A DNA stretch of 64,000 bases from Echinometra lucunter (taxonomy: Eukaryota; Echinodermata; Echinoidea; Camarodonta; Echinometridae), in the NCBI GenBank assembly GCA_029962745.1, contig JAPZVO010000024.1, positions 504,044-568,043 of the forward strand, written 5' to 3'. Position 1 is the stretch's first letter. Each line of letters opens with the position of its first letter. Below are positions 11,701-25,000 of the stretch, piece after piece. The notes beneath the pieces were generated by a model. The model was not told where the DNA came from and searched no databases. It saw only the letters and a list, made by a program, of their open reading frames with translations. The position numbers and the translations under genes are program-made.

Positions 11701-12953
11701 CTTGAGGTGATGTGGACGCCATTGCATGTTTCAGGAGAGTTTGGGCTAATACCCCTGGGCCGGTATTCAATTCAATACTTGGATTAAGTAAAACTTTTAC
11801 TAAGTATTTTACTTGGCTAAGATATTTGCTCAAGTCATATTCAATTCAATACTTTGACTTTTACTTTAGTAAGCCAACTTTAAGCCAAGATTCTTACTGA
11901 TAAGTATTGTGACGTCATATTTTCAATGCGCAATTAACATGTCGCATCAAAATACGCTCGAGTATGCTATGATAATTCCGCGCAGCTCATGATGGCTGTG
12001 TATAAAAACCTATGCCTGCCAATCAAGGCCCCAAAATAATTGGCTTAAGTCTCCTAGGTAGGTGTCTTAGATTTAGAGCAAAATACTTAGCCAAAATATT
12101 GAATTGAATACCAAATTTTGCTAAGTATTTTATCTAAGTAAAAAACTAAGACAAATACTCATATTTCTGACTTAAGTATTGAATTGAATACCGGCCCTGA
12201 TCCCCCAAATAGCTGGCTGTTCTTAAGCTCAAGCTGGTGAAGACCCACCTAGTCTGAACCCCCCTGAAATTTAATCTGAATCCCTAACAAAATTTTTTAA
12301 AGGGATCCTCAATAAAGGATAAGAAAGTCAAAGGGATATCATTGAATCAGGTCACGCACTCAAATTGGCAACGCTGTGATTTTCTTTTTAAGTTGAACAA
12401 ACTGTTTTAATCCTAGGAGCTTGTAAATTAAATACCTTTTTTATGGAAGAAAAATATAAAAATCATTTTTAATGTGCTTGCGCTGTAATAGAAGTATTTG
12501 TTAGAAACATGGTCTTTACAGTGTCCAGCAGTGAGACGTCACATTCATTCAGATTCATCTACATCTACATGTAAATTGTCATGTAAAGCATTAAATTTGA
12601 TTTACAGTCGGATAATAATCAAAGAATACATCATGTAGTCATATAGAACATGTATACGTACAATGTACATGCAGAACAGCTGCCACAGCCACAGCATAAA
12701 GATCACAAGAATTGTTGCACAGATATGAAAGACATGTTGGAACATTGGCACATACATGTAAGATTTAAAAAGGCATGACAGCATGTACATGCACAGTGTT
12801 ATGAATTACATATGAAAAATATAAAAACTATATAAATTTTGAAAGAAATACATGTACATGTATAATGCAGGCAAGAGGTCTACTTCTTTCAGAACATACT
12901 GTATAGTAGTAATTACATGTACATGACTTGTAGTAGTAGTTGTTGTAGTACAT

Positions 12954-12986
<33 letters not shown>

Positions 12987-12987
12987 A

Positions 12988-13028
<41 letters not shown>

Positions 13029-16000
13029 CTAGTAGTAGTTTAGGAGTAGACTTAATTGGATAATTCATTGAACTATAAAAGGCTAGTCTGCCACAAGGTC
13101 CATGCACAAATAAGAAACAACTCAGATTATCTTTAATACATGTATGTAAATAAATGAAAAACAGAATGAATACATTAATAATTAACAATTGAATGTTTGA
13201 AAAATGTTATTGTAAATTTAACTCATTTCAGAACAAGTAAAAAAAGAAAAGGAAAAATAAAAAGTTCCTGTATTCAGAAAATAGGAACTTAAAAAAAAAA
13301 ATAGATAAAGGAACAGCAATTGATAAAAAAGAAGGAAAAGAAAGAAGGAGGAAAAAAATGCAGGAGGAAGAAGAAGGAAAGGAAACCTTGAAGATAAGGA
13401 TGAAAGGCATGGAGGGAAATAAAAGAAGGAAAAATAGAAAAAAGTAGGAAAAAGGAAAGAAAGAAGAAAAGCAATAGGAATTTAAGCAAAAGGAAAAGAA
13501 GGAAAAGGAAAAGAAGGAAAAGGAGAAGTAGGAAAAGGATACATGTACATGTACTTTACAGGGTTCTCACTAGAAAAAAATCCACATACGGTTCCCACTC
13601 TACGCAAAGCGTGGAAGTTTCGGAAGTTTTACGGAATAACACCTAAAGTTAGGTGTGGCGGCAGTATATGCTGTAGTAAAAGGATGAAAAATACTTCTTG
13701 GTATTAAGCAGGAGTTGTCTACTAATGGCATAAAAGTAAAAATACATTGCCAAAAAGCAAAACAATCTGTGACATTTATCATTATTTAGGAATATATACT
13801 CCAATATTTTTTTTACCCTTGTTGCCACGCATGGTGCAGCAATTTCACACATGGTTCTTCCTTGTCTGAAACCCTTTACGCATGGTACTGGAACCATGGG
13901 TGTTATGTACTGGTGAGAACCATGCATGTAGATGTACAGGTAGATGGAAGAAAAGAAGGATTGCATCATTCCAAACATGTATGTAATCCCTTCCTCAGGC
14001 CTGGCTGTAGATTGAAATTTTAGGGTCTGTTTTCATTGAGCCTTTTGTAGAGTCTGGACTAAGATTTTTGGGCCGAAGTGTCCCGGGTGCCCACTACTGC
14101 CCATGACTGTCTAGCCCTGACTTCATAATCAACAGGAGATTTCGTAAAATTTCTACAAACTGCAGAACATGTGTGATGTACATGTTAATCATAACTCAGT
14201 ATACCATCAAAATACACAGTTGCTCCTGACACTAGCCATGTTTGTATCACCTGTATTAACCCATTCGTGACAGGAATTATTTAAAGCCTAATTTGATCAG
14301 CTTTTATTCTTCAAATTGGCAACACCAACATTTTTCTTTTATTGCTCCATTTTAAAAATAAAAAGTCATGTATCTGAAATAAATATAAATTGGCAAAAAG
14401 TATGAAGAGAATTCAAAAAGTTGCCAATTTGCAGGGGAAAATGGTAATTTTAAAATTTCCATTGCATGGGCAATGTAAGGATTTTAATGCATATTTTCAT
14501 TTAAAAAATTTTCAATATCGAACAGAAAAATATTGACGAAACCAAATGTGCACACTTTGTTTAGAATTTTTTCCTCTTTCTGCTCATGTATTTGGTATGA
14601 TTTTTAAGGCTTTGCATCAAAAGATATTAGGCCAAACCACAAAATGGGGACCTCTGTCACGAATGGGTTAACGGTGTGATCATGTGACCCAGGAACCAGG
14701 ACAAAGGAGATCTGGTCCAGAGATCTGATTAGCTCAGGCAGGGAATCTATTGAACAATTGCTTCAGAACAAATAATAAAAATCTATTTTTCTTGCATCCA
14801 TGAGTTGGTATGAAACTCTAGATCAGTACAATGCATTCATGGCATTGGCAATGTACATGTTTATATTCAAGTTGGCAGTCGATAAATGTGCAGTCGCGTG
14901 TGAAGTGTGTGAATCACTTGCAATATATGTTTGAAGCAGAAGCTTGTAGAAGCAGAAGGCTGAAGTCTGCGTAATGTAATCATGTAAAAATATGCAGGAG
15001 AGGTCTTAAGCTGCTTGTGGAGAATTCTTTAAAAATAGCTTTAGAAAACTATTAAAAAAAGGAGAGCTTAAGAAAACTAAAAGAAAAGGAAATATAGAGA
15101 GCTTTAGAAAACTAGATAGAAAAATAGCTTGGATAAACACAATTTAAGAAATACATATGTACATAAAAGAGTGGATCAGTGAATTTTATATCTTCTGTGT
15201 ATAATAAACCCTCAACAGCTGCCATTCAACAAGTTTAATCTCTCTGGTACAATATAATCATATTTTATAAGCTAAACGTTGAAATATTTCTGTGTAGATT
15301 AACAGTATTATCATTATTGACATTTTCAATGTGAAGTAGGGCTTTGCTAACAATCTACATGTAATTGAGATTATGGGAAATTCAGTCACACTTTGTAAAA
15401 CAATAGGAAAAACTTGGGGCATTCCGTTTGGCTGTTCATAGTTAACCCATTCATGACAGAGGTCCACATTTTGTGGTTTGGCCTAATATCTTTTGATGCA
15501 AAGCCCTAGAAATCATACCAAATGCATGAGCAGAAAGAGCAAAAAATTCTACACAAACTATGCCCATTTTGGTCGCGTTAATATTCGTTGTTTGATGTTG
15601 AAATTTTTTTAAAGGAAAATAAGCATTAAAATTCTTAAATTGGCAATGTGATAGAAAGTTTAAAATCCCTGTTTCCCCTGCAAATTGGCAACTTTTTGAC
15701 TTCTCATCATAATTTCTGTCAATTCATATTCATTTCAGATACATGTACGTTTTATAAGAAAAATGTAGCAATAAAATAAAAATGTTGATGTTGCCAATTT
15801 GAAGAATAAAAGCTGATCAAATTAGGCTTTAAATAATTCCTGTCACGAATGGGTTAAGTCATTCTTAAAGTCATGTGTAACTTTACGCACGACTTTGTGA
15901 AACACCCCCCTGAAATACATGTAACTCATCCTGTTCACCTGTTGAATACCACATACATGTACATGTATGTCCAGGATAACCTGGGATGGGGTCTATGGAA

Positions 16001-19000
16001 AATGTGTGTTATAACAGGACTCTACAAACCCACTTGCCCGCTTGCCCGGGGCAAATAAAAATCATGAAAGGGCAGGTGAATTTTGAAGTCACTTGCCCTC
16101 TTGGGCAAGTAAATTCACTCAAAGCTATCATGAGAACAAATTTTAAAAATCAGTTAATATACACTGTAATGCTCATAGTGCAAGTACATCTTCAGCAATT
16201 GTTAAGTAATATCATTGTTGCAAAATATTATTCAAAATGTCATAAATTTTCATGTTTTGTGCAAACAGAGCAAGTGATATATGTTTTCGGGCAAGTAGAA
16301 TATGTTTTGGGCAAGTAGAATATGTTTTGGGCAAGCAATTATCAAAGAAACTTGCCCATTGGGGAAGCAGGAAGAAATTTTTTTTGTAGAGCCCTGTGTT
16401 ATAAAATAAAATTGAGCTCAACAGGTTTAAATAACGATGTGTTCAGAAAGTGGACACCGGTGTTTCTTTTTCCCCTCTCATGGAGGAAACAACAGCTACT
16501 CGTCCGCAGAGAACTTTACATGCAAACAAAGCTTGAATCATCTGACCTTTGGCTTTGCCCATTCTTTCCCAAAGTATATCATTCTGGATCCAGGAAGTTA
16601 AATGTACCATAATACTTTCCGTACGACGATTTTGTTGGTTCAAATCATGTGAATCTTCAGTACAGTACATTGTACCCTAAATAAACTGTACTATGGATGC
16701 ATTGTGTGCATATTAGTCCTGAAGACGGCATACAGTACGTGTATGTCATCCATTTGTTTTCCATGACCCATACAAGCATCTCTCTCCCGCGATATTTCAT
16801 TCTATGATAATGAGCACTGGTAACCTTACACTGAGTTTAAAGGGTAAGTCCACCCTAGAAGTATCACTGTTTCAATAAAAGGAGATAAATTTGAACTGCA
16901 TTTTAAAAAAGAAATGAGCAAAATTGGTCAAAGAATAAGAAGATTACACTCATTTACATTTTCTATTGAACTACTCTCAGCTCTGCAAATTGGCAACACT
17001 GATGACATCATATGCGAGCAGGTCTCCATTCACTTTGCACATGAAATTTCACATTTTCTCAATTTTCTTGGAAGTTACACATTTTCTAACCCCCATAATC
17101 AATGTATCTTCAGAAGAATTGCTTTTTACATACACTGTATTACATACTTTGACTTGGGGGTAAGAAAATGTGTAACTTCCAAGAAAATTGAGAAAATGTG
17201 AAATTTCATGTACAAAGTGAATGGAGACCTCGCATATGATGTCATCAGTGTTGCCAATTTGCCGAGCTAAGAGTAATTTACTAGAAAATGTAAATGAGTG
17301 TAATTTTCTTATTCTTTGATTTTGCTCATTTCTTTTTTAAAATGCTGTTCAAATTTATCTCCTTTTTATTGAAACAGTGAAACTTATGGGGTGTACTTTC
17401 CCTTTAAGCAATTGGGATTACCTGTACCATATTTTCTAAAAAAGAAATGTAGAATTAGGAATTGATTAGGAAATGAAATTTATGTACATTTCCATATGTA
17501 TATTGTATGCCTCTCACTCCCTCTGTGTTTTATTATATAGATGTTCTGTGATATAATGAGTGCTTGCAATGTAACTCTACACTGAGCTCACAAAAACACT
17601 TGGGACATACAGTATCATTTTTAGTGCAGTACTGTAGGAGTTTTATGTCAGTGGGAAATTGGAATCGATTAGGAAATGAAATTTACATAATATGCACATT
17701 TCCATATATTGTATGCCTCTCGCTCCCACCGTGTTTTATTCTGTGTACTGTGATATAATGAGTGCTTGTAATGTAACTCTACACTGAGCTCACAAAAACA
17801 CTTGGGACATACAGTATCATATTTTAGTACAGTACTGTAGGAGTTTTATGTCAGTGGGAAATTGGAATCGATTAGGAAGTCAAATTTAAGTATTTTCAGT
17901 CCAAGCGTTTTGCAATGCATGCAAGAATCAGCTTTCAAATACATGTATACAAAATGTGTACAATTACAATACAAATATTTGCCACTATACATGTAGACAG
18001 CAGTTTTAAAAAATACATTGTATCGGAACAAACTACATGTATACATGTACACACTAAAGACCATTTTCCTCCTTGACAGGTTTGTTTTGTTTTATTTTCA
18101 ACAATCTTTTTCTGTGTTGTTTTGGTACATCATGTGTTGGGTTTGGGGATGTGTTTTTAATATTTTACATGTAGATATCTTTTGATGGAAAGTGTTGTTT
18201 CTTTTAATTCTGTAGGAAAGTTTAAAAATTGAAATTATGCTTTAAAGAAATTATTCCAGTGTACATGTTCATGTACACTGTGTGCAATGGATGTTTTATA
18301 GTGTATACAATTTTTTTTCTAAAGTGGAAACTGATTGACAGTAATTCTGCAATGTTTACATGTATCAGTTACATTACAGTGCAACACAAAATGTACAGTC
18401 AGGGCCCTGTTTCATAAAACTTGTTGTCTGTAAAAACTGCTATATTCCACTGACAAATTTGCTCTCAGCCAATCAGATGCAAGGATTTGGGTAGCTTATG
18501 GCAGTTATTGCAACTTGTTTATTGATAACAAGTTTTATGAAATGGGGCCCAGCACAAAGAAATGACTACCCTGACTGACAATTTATTTTGATTTTTCAAC
18601 CTCATCTCCATGTGGTTTTTTTTCCTTGCAGTACATGTTTACTGACGTGGTCAACTCACTGGTCACCACCACAGAAGACTTTGGGAGTTCCTTCATGACC
18701 TTCACCGTCCCATTCAAGCCAACATCCATCTACACCCATGCCACCAACCCGGACATCGTCCTCGGAATGGACGAGAATGACGAATCCAAAAGGGTAAGAT
18801 TGGACAGTCAAATTGGAAAACCTGCTTATACAATAAAAGGCATGTTTGCATACATGTAGGCAGAAAGCGGCAGACTCCAGCAGTAAACCTGCGCCTTTCT
18901 TTTTATTCGGGGGAGGGGGGGGGGCATAAATAAATGGGATATATGAGAAAAAATATGTTGGAGCAGGAATAATCTTTTTGTCTCCTTGCGGCAAAAAGAT

Positions 19001-22000
19001 GTGGCTTTTATCAGTATTTGCAATCACATTCGTTATATGTTGTCATAAAACTTCAATAATTTTTATGGAAAAGGACATGCACATACATCCGCAGAGCCAG
19101 TCTCCGTGTGGCACCATCCTCATATATAAATTATGAGCAAACAACCCTCTTCAGTTTTGGCTTCCCCTCCTCCCCACCTCCATCTAGGAAGTTTACAATT
19201 TTATTACCCTAATGACTGAGGTGTGTACCCTCTTCCTTGCTTGCTTCGTCTCTCCTTAACTGGAGTTAATTACCCCTAACAGAAGGGAGCGAATTGGACT
19301 TTGCCTCCACTTGATGAGAATGATCACTGTCCATCATGATGCATGTTTGTGTACAGTGTATTACTTTAAAAAAAAAACCCCTATTAACATGATTTTTATG
19401 GATTATCAAAGTGGGAAATCGGAAAAAAATGGATTTAAGGGATGTTCAGATATGAGGCGACATTGTACATGTAGCGCCACAAAATCCCTGCAACATTTTC
19501 GTGTACAAGTCAATGGGGTATGAGACGACAACAAAAATGTCGCTGAGGCAGGACACATTTTTGTTTGCTGCCTGGCTGCAACAAAATGCGCACAATCAAA
19601 TTCCTAAAAAGTTAGCGCAAAATATGTTGTCATGAGATTGTCTGCATGTTTTATCAAAGTTCTCTTTTATTTTTAATGCGTGTTCATTGCCATAAGCGGC
19701 ACTACAATATTGCGCCATATCTCAACACTAAAATTTTGTGGCGCTACAATGTTGCCTCATATGTGAACACCCCTTAAGTCATCATCTGAATACCCATGCA
19801 GTGAAACCTGTGAGAGTGAAATGATGGTCTTTAGTGGCAAGTTGTCTTTTTATGCAGATTATGACGAGTTTTAATGTTGTACTCATCTCAAGGGAAGTAG
19901 AAAATGTCTTTTTAAACAGGTTATGTTCATATACCACAGTTTGTTTGAAGAAGATTCACTGTTGAATTATCCATTTTGCATTTTGATGAGGTTTACATAC
20001 ATTGTACACATAGTATGGATTTTGAAATTGAAGTCACCCAATGTACTTTATGCAAATATACATTGTACACTTTACGTTTGTGGGGGGGGGGGGGGGGAGG
20101 TAATTGCATTGAACTATGTCCCCTTTCCACATTTTGAACATATTAATAAATTGAAAATTGAGAAACTGAGGCTATAAAAATATTTCTTTTCAATCATTTT
20201 CTGATTTATTTTCTTGCATTTCCTTCATTTTTGTTTGTCCTCTGCAGCTGTATATCTCGATGAACTTTGGAGGTACTTGGAGCCTTGTAGAACAGGATGT
20301 GAAGAGCTTCAACTGGTAAGGTCAAAGGTCACTTCAGGATTTAGTCATTGATCAACAAACAGAAAAATGAAAGAGACCCATTTTTTTTTTAAAATTACAT
20401 TTTTACCTTTCCGTCTGAAGCTTTCCTACTAAAAAAGCTTTTTTTTTAAAGCGGTCTGTATTTTTTTCAACCACTTTCATATTTGTTATCCAAATGGTTT
20501 CAATTACTGTTGGGTGTGTATTGATACTTTCCATGACGTGGATCTATTTTTGTCCAAAAATATTGTCCTTTTATACCAAGAAGGCTGCGATAGATTTCAC
20601 ATTGTAACTTTGAATCACATTCTGCTCGGTAAATATTCCATACATGTAACATAAGAGTGTGGGTTGGGGTTTGGGCTAAAAGTGATTCATTGATTTTAAA
20701 GACATTCAGTCATGGGCTTTCATGTGGAGTGGATCACAATTTGCTGACACCAGACTTTGTGAAAAGCACTGGAAGCACCTGTAATAGAGCTACATTTCTG
20801 GAGCACAGCAAAACAAGCTGTCCCACCATAAACATTCTTCGGCCTGCTTCGGGCATTCTCGGGACAGGGAAAGTGAGATAATGAATTTGCCATATGGGGC
20901 AAAGGGTGGAATATACAAAGCATTACATAAGGTCTGTTGGTCATAAAACTCATAGTGATGGGCAACACCTGTTACTGGGTAAGCACCCATGATGTCAAAT
21001 TCCCCATGAAAGCCAACGACTGAGCGTCTTTAAATTTGTTTGTTCAATTCAAAGTGATAACATATCATGATTGATACAGTGTGTCAGATGAGGGTTTCTC
21101 ACAATATGCCTCCATTTTGGAAGTATTAAATACAGATGTACATGTATTACAAGAAGGGGTTCCAAACTTAGAATTTAATTTTGATGCTACCTGCCCTTTA
21201 TCTTGTGCCTATTTTACCCCGTAGATCAAACCAAAAATTGCCAATTTGTACACAAAAATAGTGATGAAATGCTTTGACTGTGTTGACAATTTATGGACTT
21301 AATGATGAGATACAACTGGCTCTTGTTAAGCAAACATTTGTTGTAAATTTTTTAGTCCTGTAATTATGAAATACATGTACTTACGCAAACCATAAAATGT
21401 GGGCATTGGTTGTGAAATGATGATATATCACGTCTTTATTAGAGAGCATACTTGTAACATACATATTGAACCAGGCCCGACACCCCATTGGGTTAGACGG
21501 CAGGTTATAATATTAATATAACAAAAGAATACAATTATCACATATATCAGGGAAAAAAATATACGGGGGCTCAGGGCGGATTCGCCCCCGAAATGCCACA
21601 GAGAGCCCTGGAAAACTAAAAAAGAGCCCCTGAAATTTTCATAGGCTCCAATGTAAACTGTAATACAATGAAGAAAATTCGGGTGAGTAAGCTCAAAAAG
21701 TAGCCCCCCCCGGAAAAAAAAAAATTATTTTTTTCCCTGACATATATATAATAATACAATACAATTGTAACAAAATACTATAATAGAATGCAATTACATT
21801 ACATGTGATAATGAGGAGTAATGGGGTTGAGAGAGATAGCAAAAGAGTGTGTTTTTGAAAGAAGATGGAGAGAGAGAGAGAGAGGAAGGATAATACTGTA
21901 TAAGAAAGGAAAATTCCACATGCATGGCATATAGATTTTAATAGTCCAGTATACACGTATTGCATAAGGAATAGGACAGAATATTGTATAAATTTCTGAT

Positions 22001-25000
22001 ATTGCAAAAACTTTGAAATATTGAAAATATGATTTTTCACTGCTCCATGTTCCAGGGGCGTTGAGCCATGGGACAGAACTGATACCATCTACGTAGAGAG
22101 GCTAGAGAGCGACGGTACGAGCTCGGTCAGCAAATCGGACGACTTCTTCAATTTTAACAGGCAGTCGGTCATCACAGGAATCAAGGACTTTGAAGTCAGG
22201 GATGACTACCTCTTTGCTACCCAGCAGAAAAGTGGCACTGTAAGTTACATATCATTTCCCATGTAGTGGTGTAGCTATGGGGTGGGTGGGGGGGGGGAGA
22301 TATTAATTTCAATGCCAGTAATGAGAACAGACAGTTTGTCATCTCATGAATCTAGGACTTTGAAGTCAGGGACGATTATCTCTTCGCTACCCAGCAGAGA
22401 AGTGGCACTGTAAGTTACATATCATTTCCCATGTAGGGCGTAGCTGTGGGGTGGGTGAGGGAAGATAAATTTCAGTGCCAGCAATGAGAATAGCCAGTTT
22501 GCCATCTCATGAATCTAGGACTTTGAAGTCAGGGACGACCACTTCTTTGATACCCAGAAGAAAAGTGACACTGTAAGTACTAGATGATCCTGATAAATGG
22601 CATAGACACGGGCTAAGGTTGGGACGGGTCACAGGGGGCATATGCCCCTTCAATTGAAAAACGAAAAACAAAAAAAAGAGACAGATAAAGAGAGAGAGAG
22701 AGAAAGAAAAAGAGAGAGAGAGAAAGAAAGAGAGAGAGAGATACATGTGTAGAAAAGGAGAGAATGGGAAGGACATTGAAGTTGATGACGAGTCGTCCTT
22801 CGTTCCCCAGGAAAAAAGTGGCCCTGTATTAAAACTGCATCATGTGCTGGTATATGATTAAGTGTTTTTGTGAAGTTTGATGGAATGGTGTGTGAATTTC
22901 AAAGACTCCAATAATAATTACAAATCAAATCAAATCAAATTTTATTGATATTCAATCCACAATTTTGGATTATCCTCAAAATGAACAATACAAAACAAAA
23001 AAAGGATATACATAACCATAACCATAAACATAATTAAGGCAAAAGTAAACTGTATTTGGCAAACTCAATGAATATTGGAACCAAAATCAAACAAAAATCG
23101 AACACAAAAAAAGTGTAAAAGTATACAAAAATATTATAATCGTGTTGTATTTTCTATAACTGCACGTGCGGCTCCTGCCGTATTCCTCCCTTATTCAGCA
23201 AAATTATAAAAAAAAAAATGCAACAAAAATTTAAAAATCTAAATATTATGGTCCAACCTGCTCAATCTTTCCCTATACATATTACTATAAATGGAGGATA
23301 TACAAATTGTTGTTATATCATAATCATTAGATTTTAGTAAATATATGAATTTTTTGTGTTTGTTTTTATCCTTAAAGGTGGGCACTACATAATAATTACA
23401 TGAAATGAGGCTACATTACAATGTAAATGTCTAGATATGCTTCAGCATTTGGAAGGATAAAGGCCTGTTCAAATATGGTGGGGGAATGAGGGAACCGCGG
23501 GGGTTTTTCTGAGGGGGTTTTTAAGGGCCTTTTGAAACATGCAAGTGAAAGAGTATGAGACATTTTAAATGCAATCTATTGTTGCGTCATTTGCTATTCA
23601 TTTTGTACAAAAAAAAAAAAAGCTTTAAAATCCCTTGCAGTTTCCTCACCTCATATCTGAACAAGCATTTTTTGATAGCACGTACTGGTACTATACAGCT
23701 AGTTTCCATCGTGAATGAATGTGAAACAGGAAGAGGAGCCAAAAAATATGAGGCAATCAAAAAAGCATTTCTATAATTGTATCCTGTCATGCTTGCTCAT
23801 GCATACTTCGCAAGGCCTTTATGGTAGTATCGAGTGCTGTTGCATTATATGTCTTATTCTGAGTGAATAGGTCGGAAACTGGTTTGAGAATGCCAGTTTG
23901 CTGTATGAAAGTGAAAATATTTATAGTTAAGTACTTGGTTAGTGGGTGTGTTTAGATGCTGTAGAAACTACAGTTTAAGTGGTATCAAGTACTAAACTTA
24001 CTGCTGCGTTCATAAATTCGCTTTTATATTAAAGCAAGTATTTCAGATGTGAGTGATTGGAACAGAAACTAGGCACAAAAGATTAACCTTCAGTGCGAAT
24101 GTCAACAAGGGTTGAAGTGCTTGTTCATAGTGCTCTGATCACTTGAAAGCACATTTTGTGTATTGCTAGAACATGTGAAATACACGTGGGCAATTCCACA
24201 ACATACATGTATGGGACACAGAGCTCAAAATTTGAAGTCGCACCGTGTCCTGTTAATTCCAAATAAAAATCTAAAATTACTACTGGGTCTTCTTTTTGTT
24301 ACAAATAAATATTTAAGATAAAAAAATTTGCAATTCGACCTTCTCACAGAGAATAACATAAACAAAACAAAAAATTACAAATATGGGACTATGGTCAGGG
24401 AAATGTGATTTAAAAGCCTCTTTTTCTTTATTTTAAGTCATTTTTCTCAGATTTTTTTTCATTTAATTGATTTTAATGGATTACTTTAATAGATTTGGGG
24501 TAGTTAATAAGTGAAACACGAATGGAAATGTGCAAAACCTATGTTGAATTTAAGTGTAACATCAGTTATGTAACGTCAGTTACCAACATGTCTTCAGTAA
24601 ATTTTTCAAGGCACTAAAACAAATTATTCAAATTGCTCATTATTTTGCACATCTCTTCCCAGGAACCTAGGTGTAATGTCAAATGAATTACATAATCCTT
24701 ACAAGTCTGAGACGTGAGATATATAAATTTGATTCTACACCATTATTTTCCATGTCTTTTTTGCGTAACGTCAGTTACCAACACATTTTCACTTGCTGTG
24801 TGATAAGAGAGAAAAACTGTCCATGTGTTTCTTCCCTATTATCAACTTATTTATCTATAGTAATTAAAAGCCAAAATAAGTGTCATTCACAAAACTACAA
24901 TATAAACAATACCACTAGTACTCTATCTTGGTAACGTCAGTTACCGTGGAATTGCCCATTTGTACATGTACACCCCCCACCCTTATCTCTACCTGGTGTT

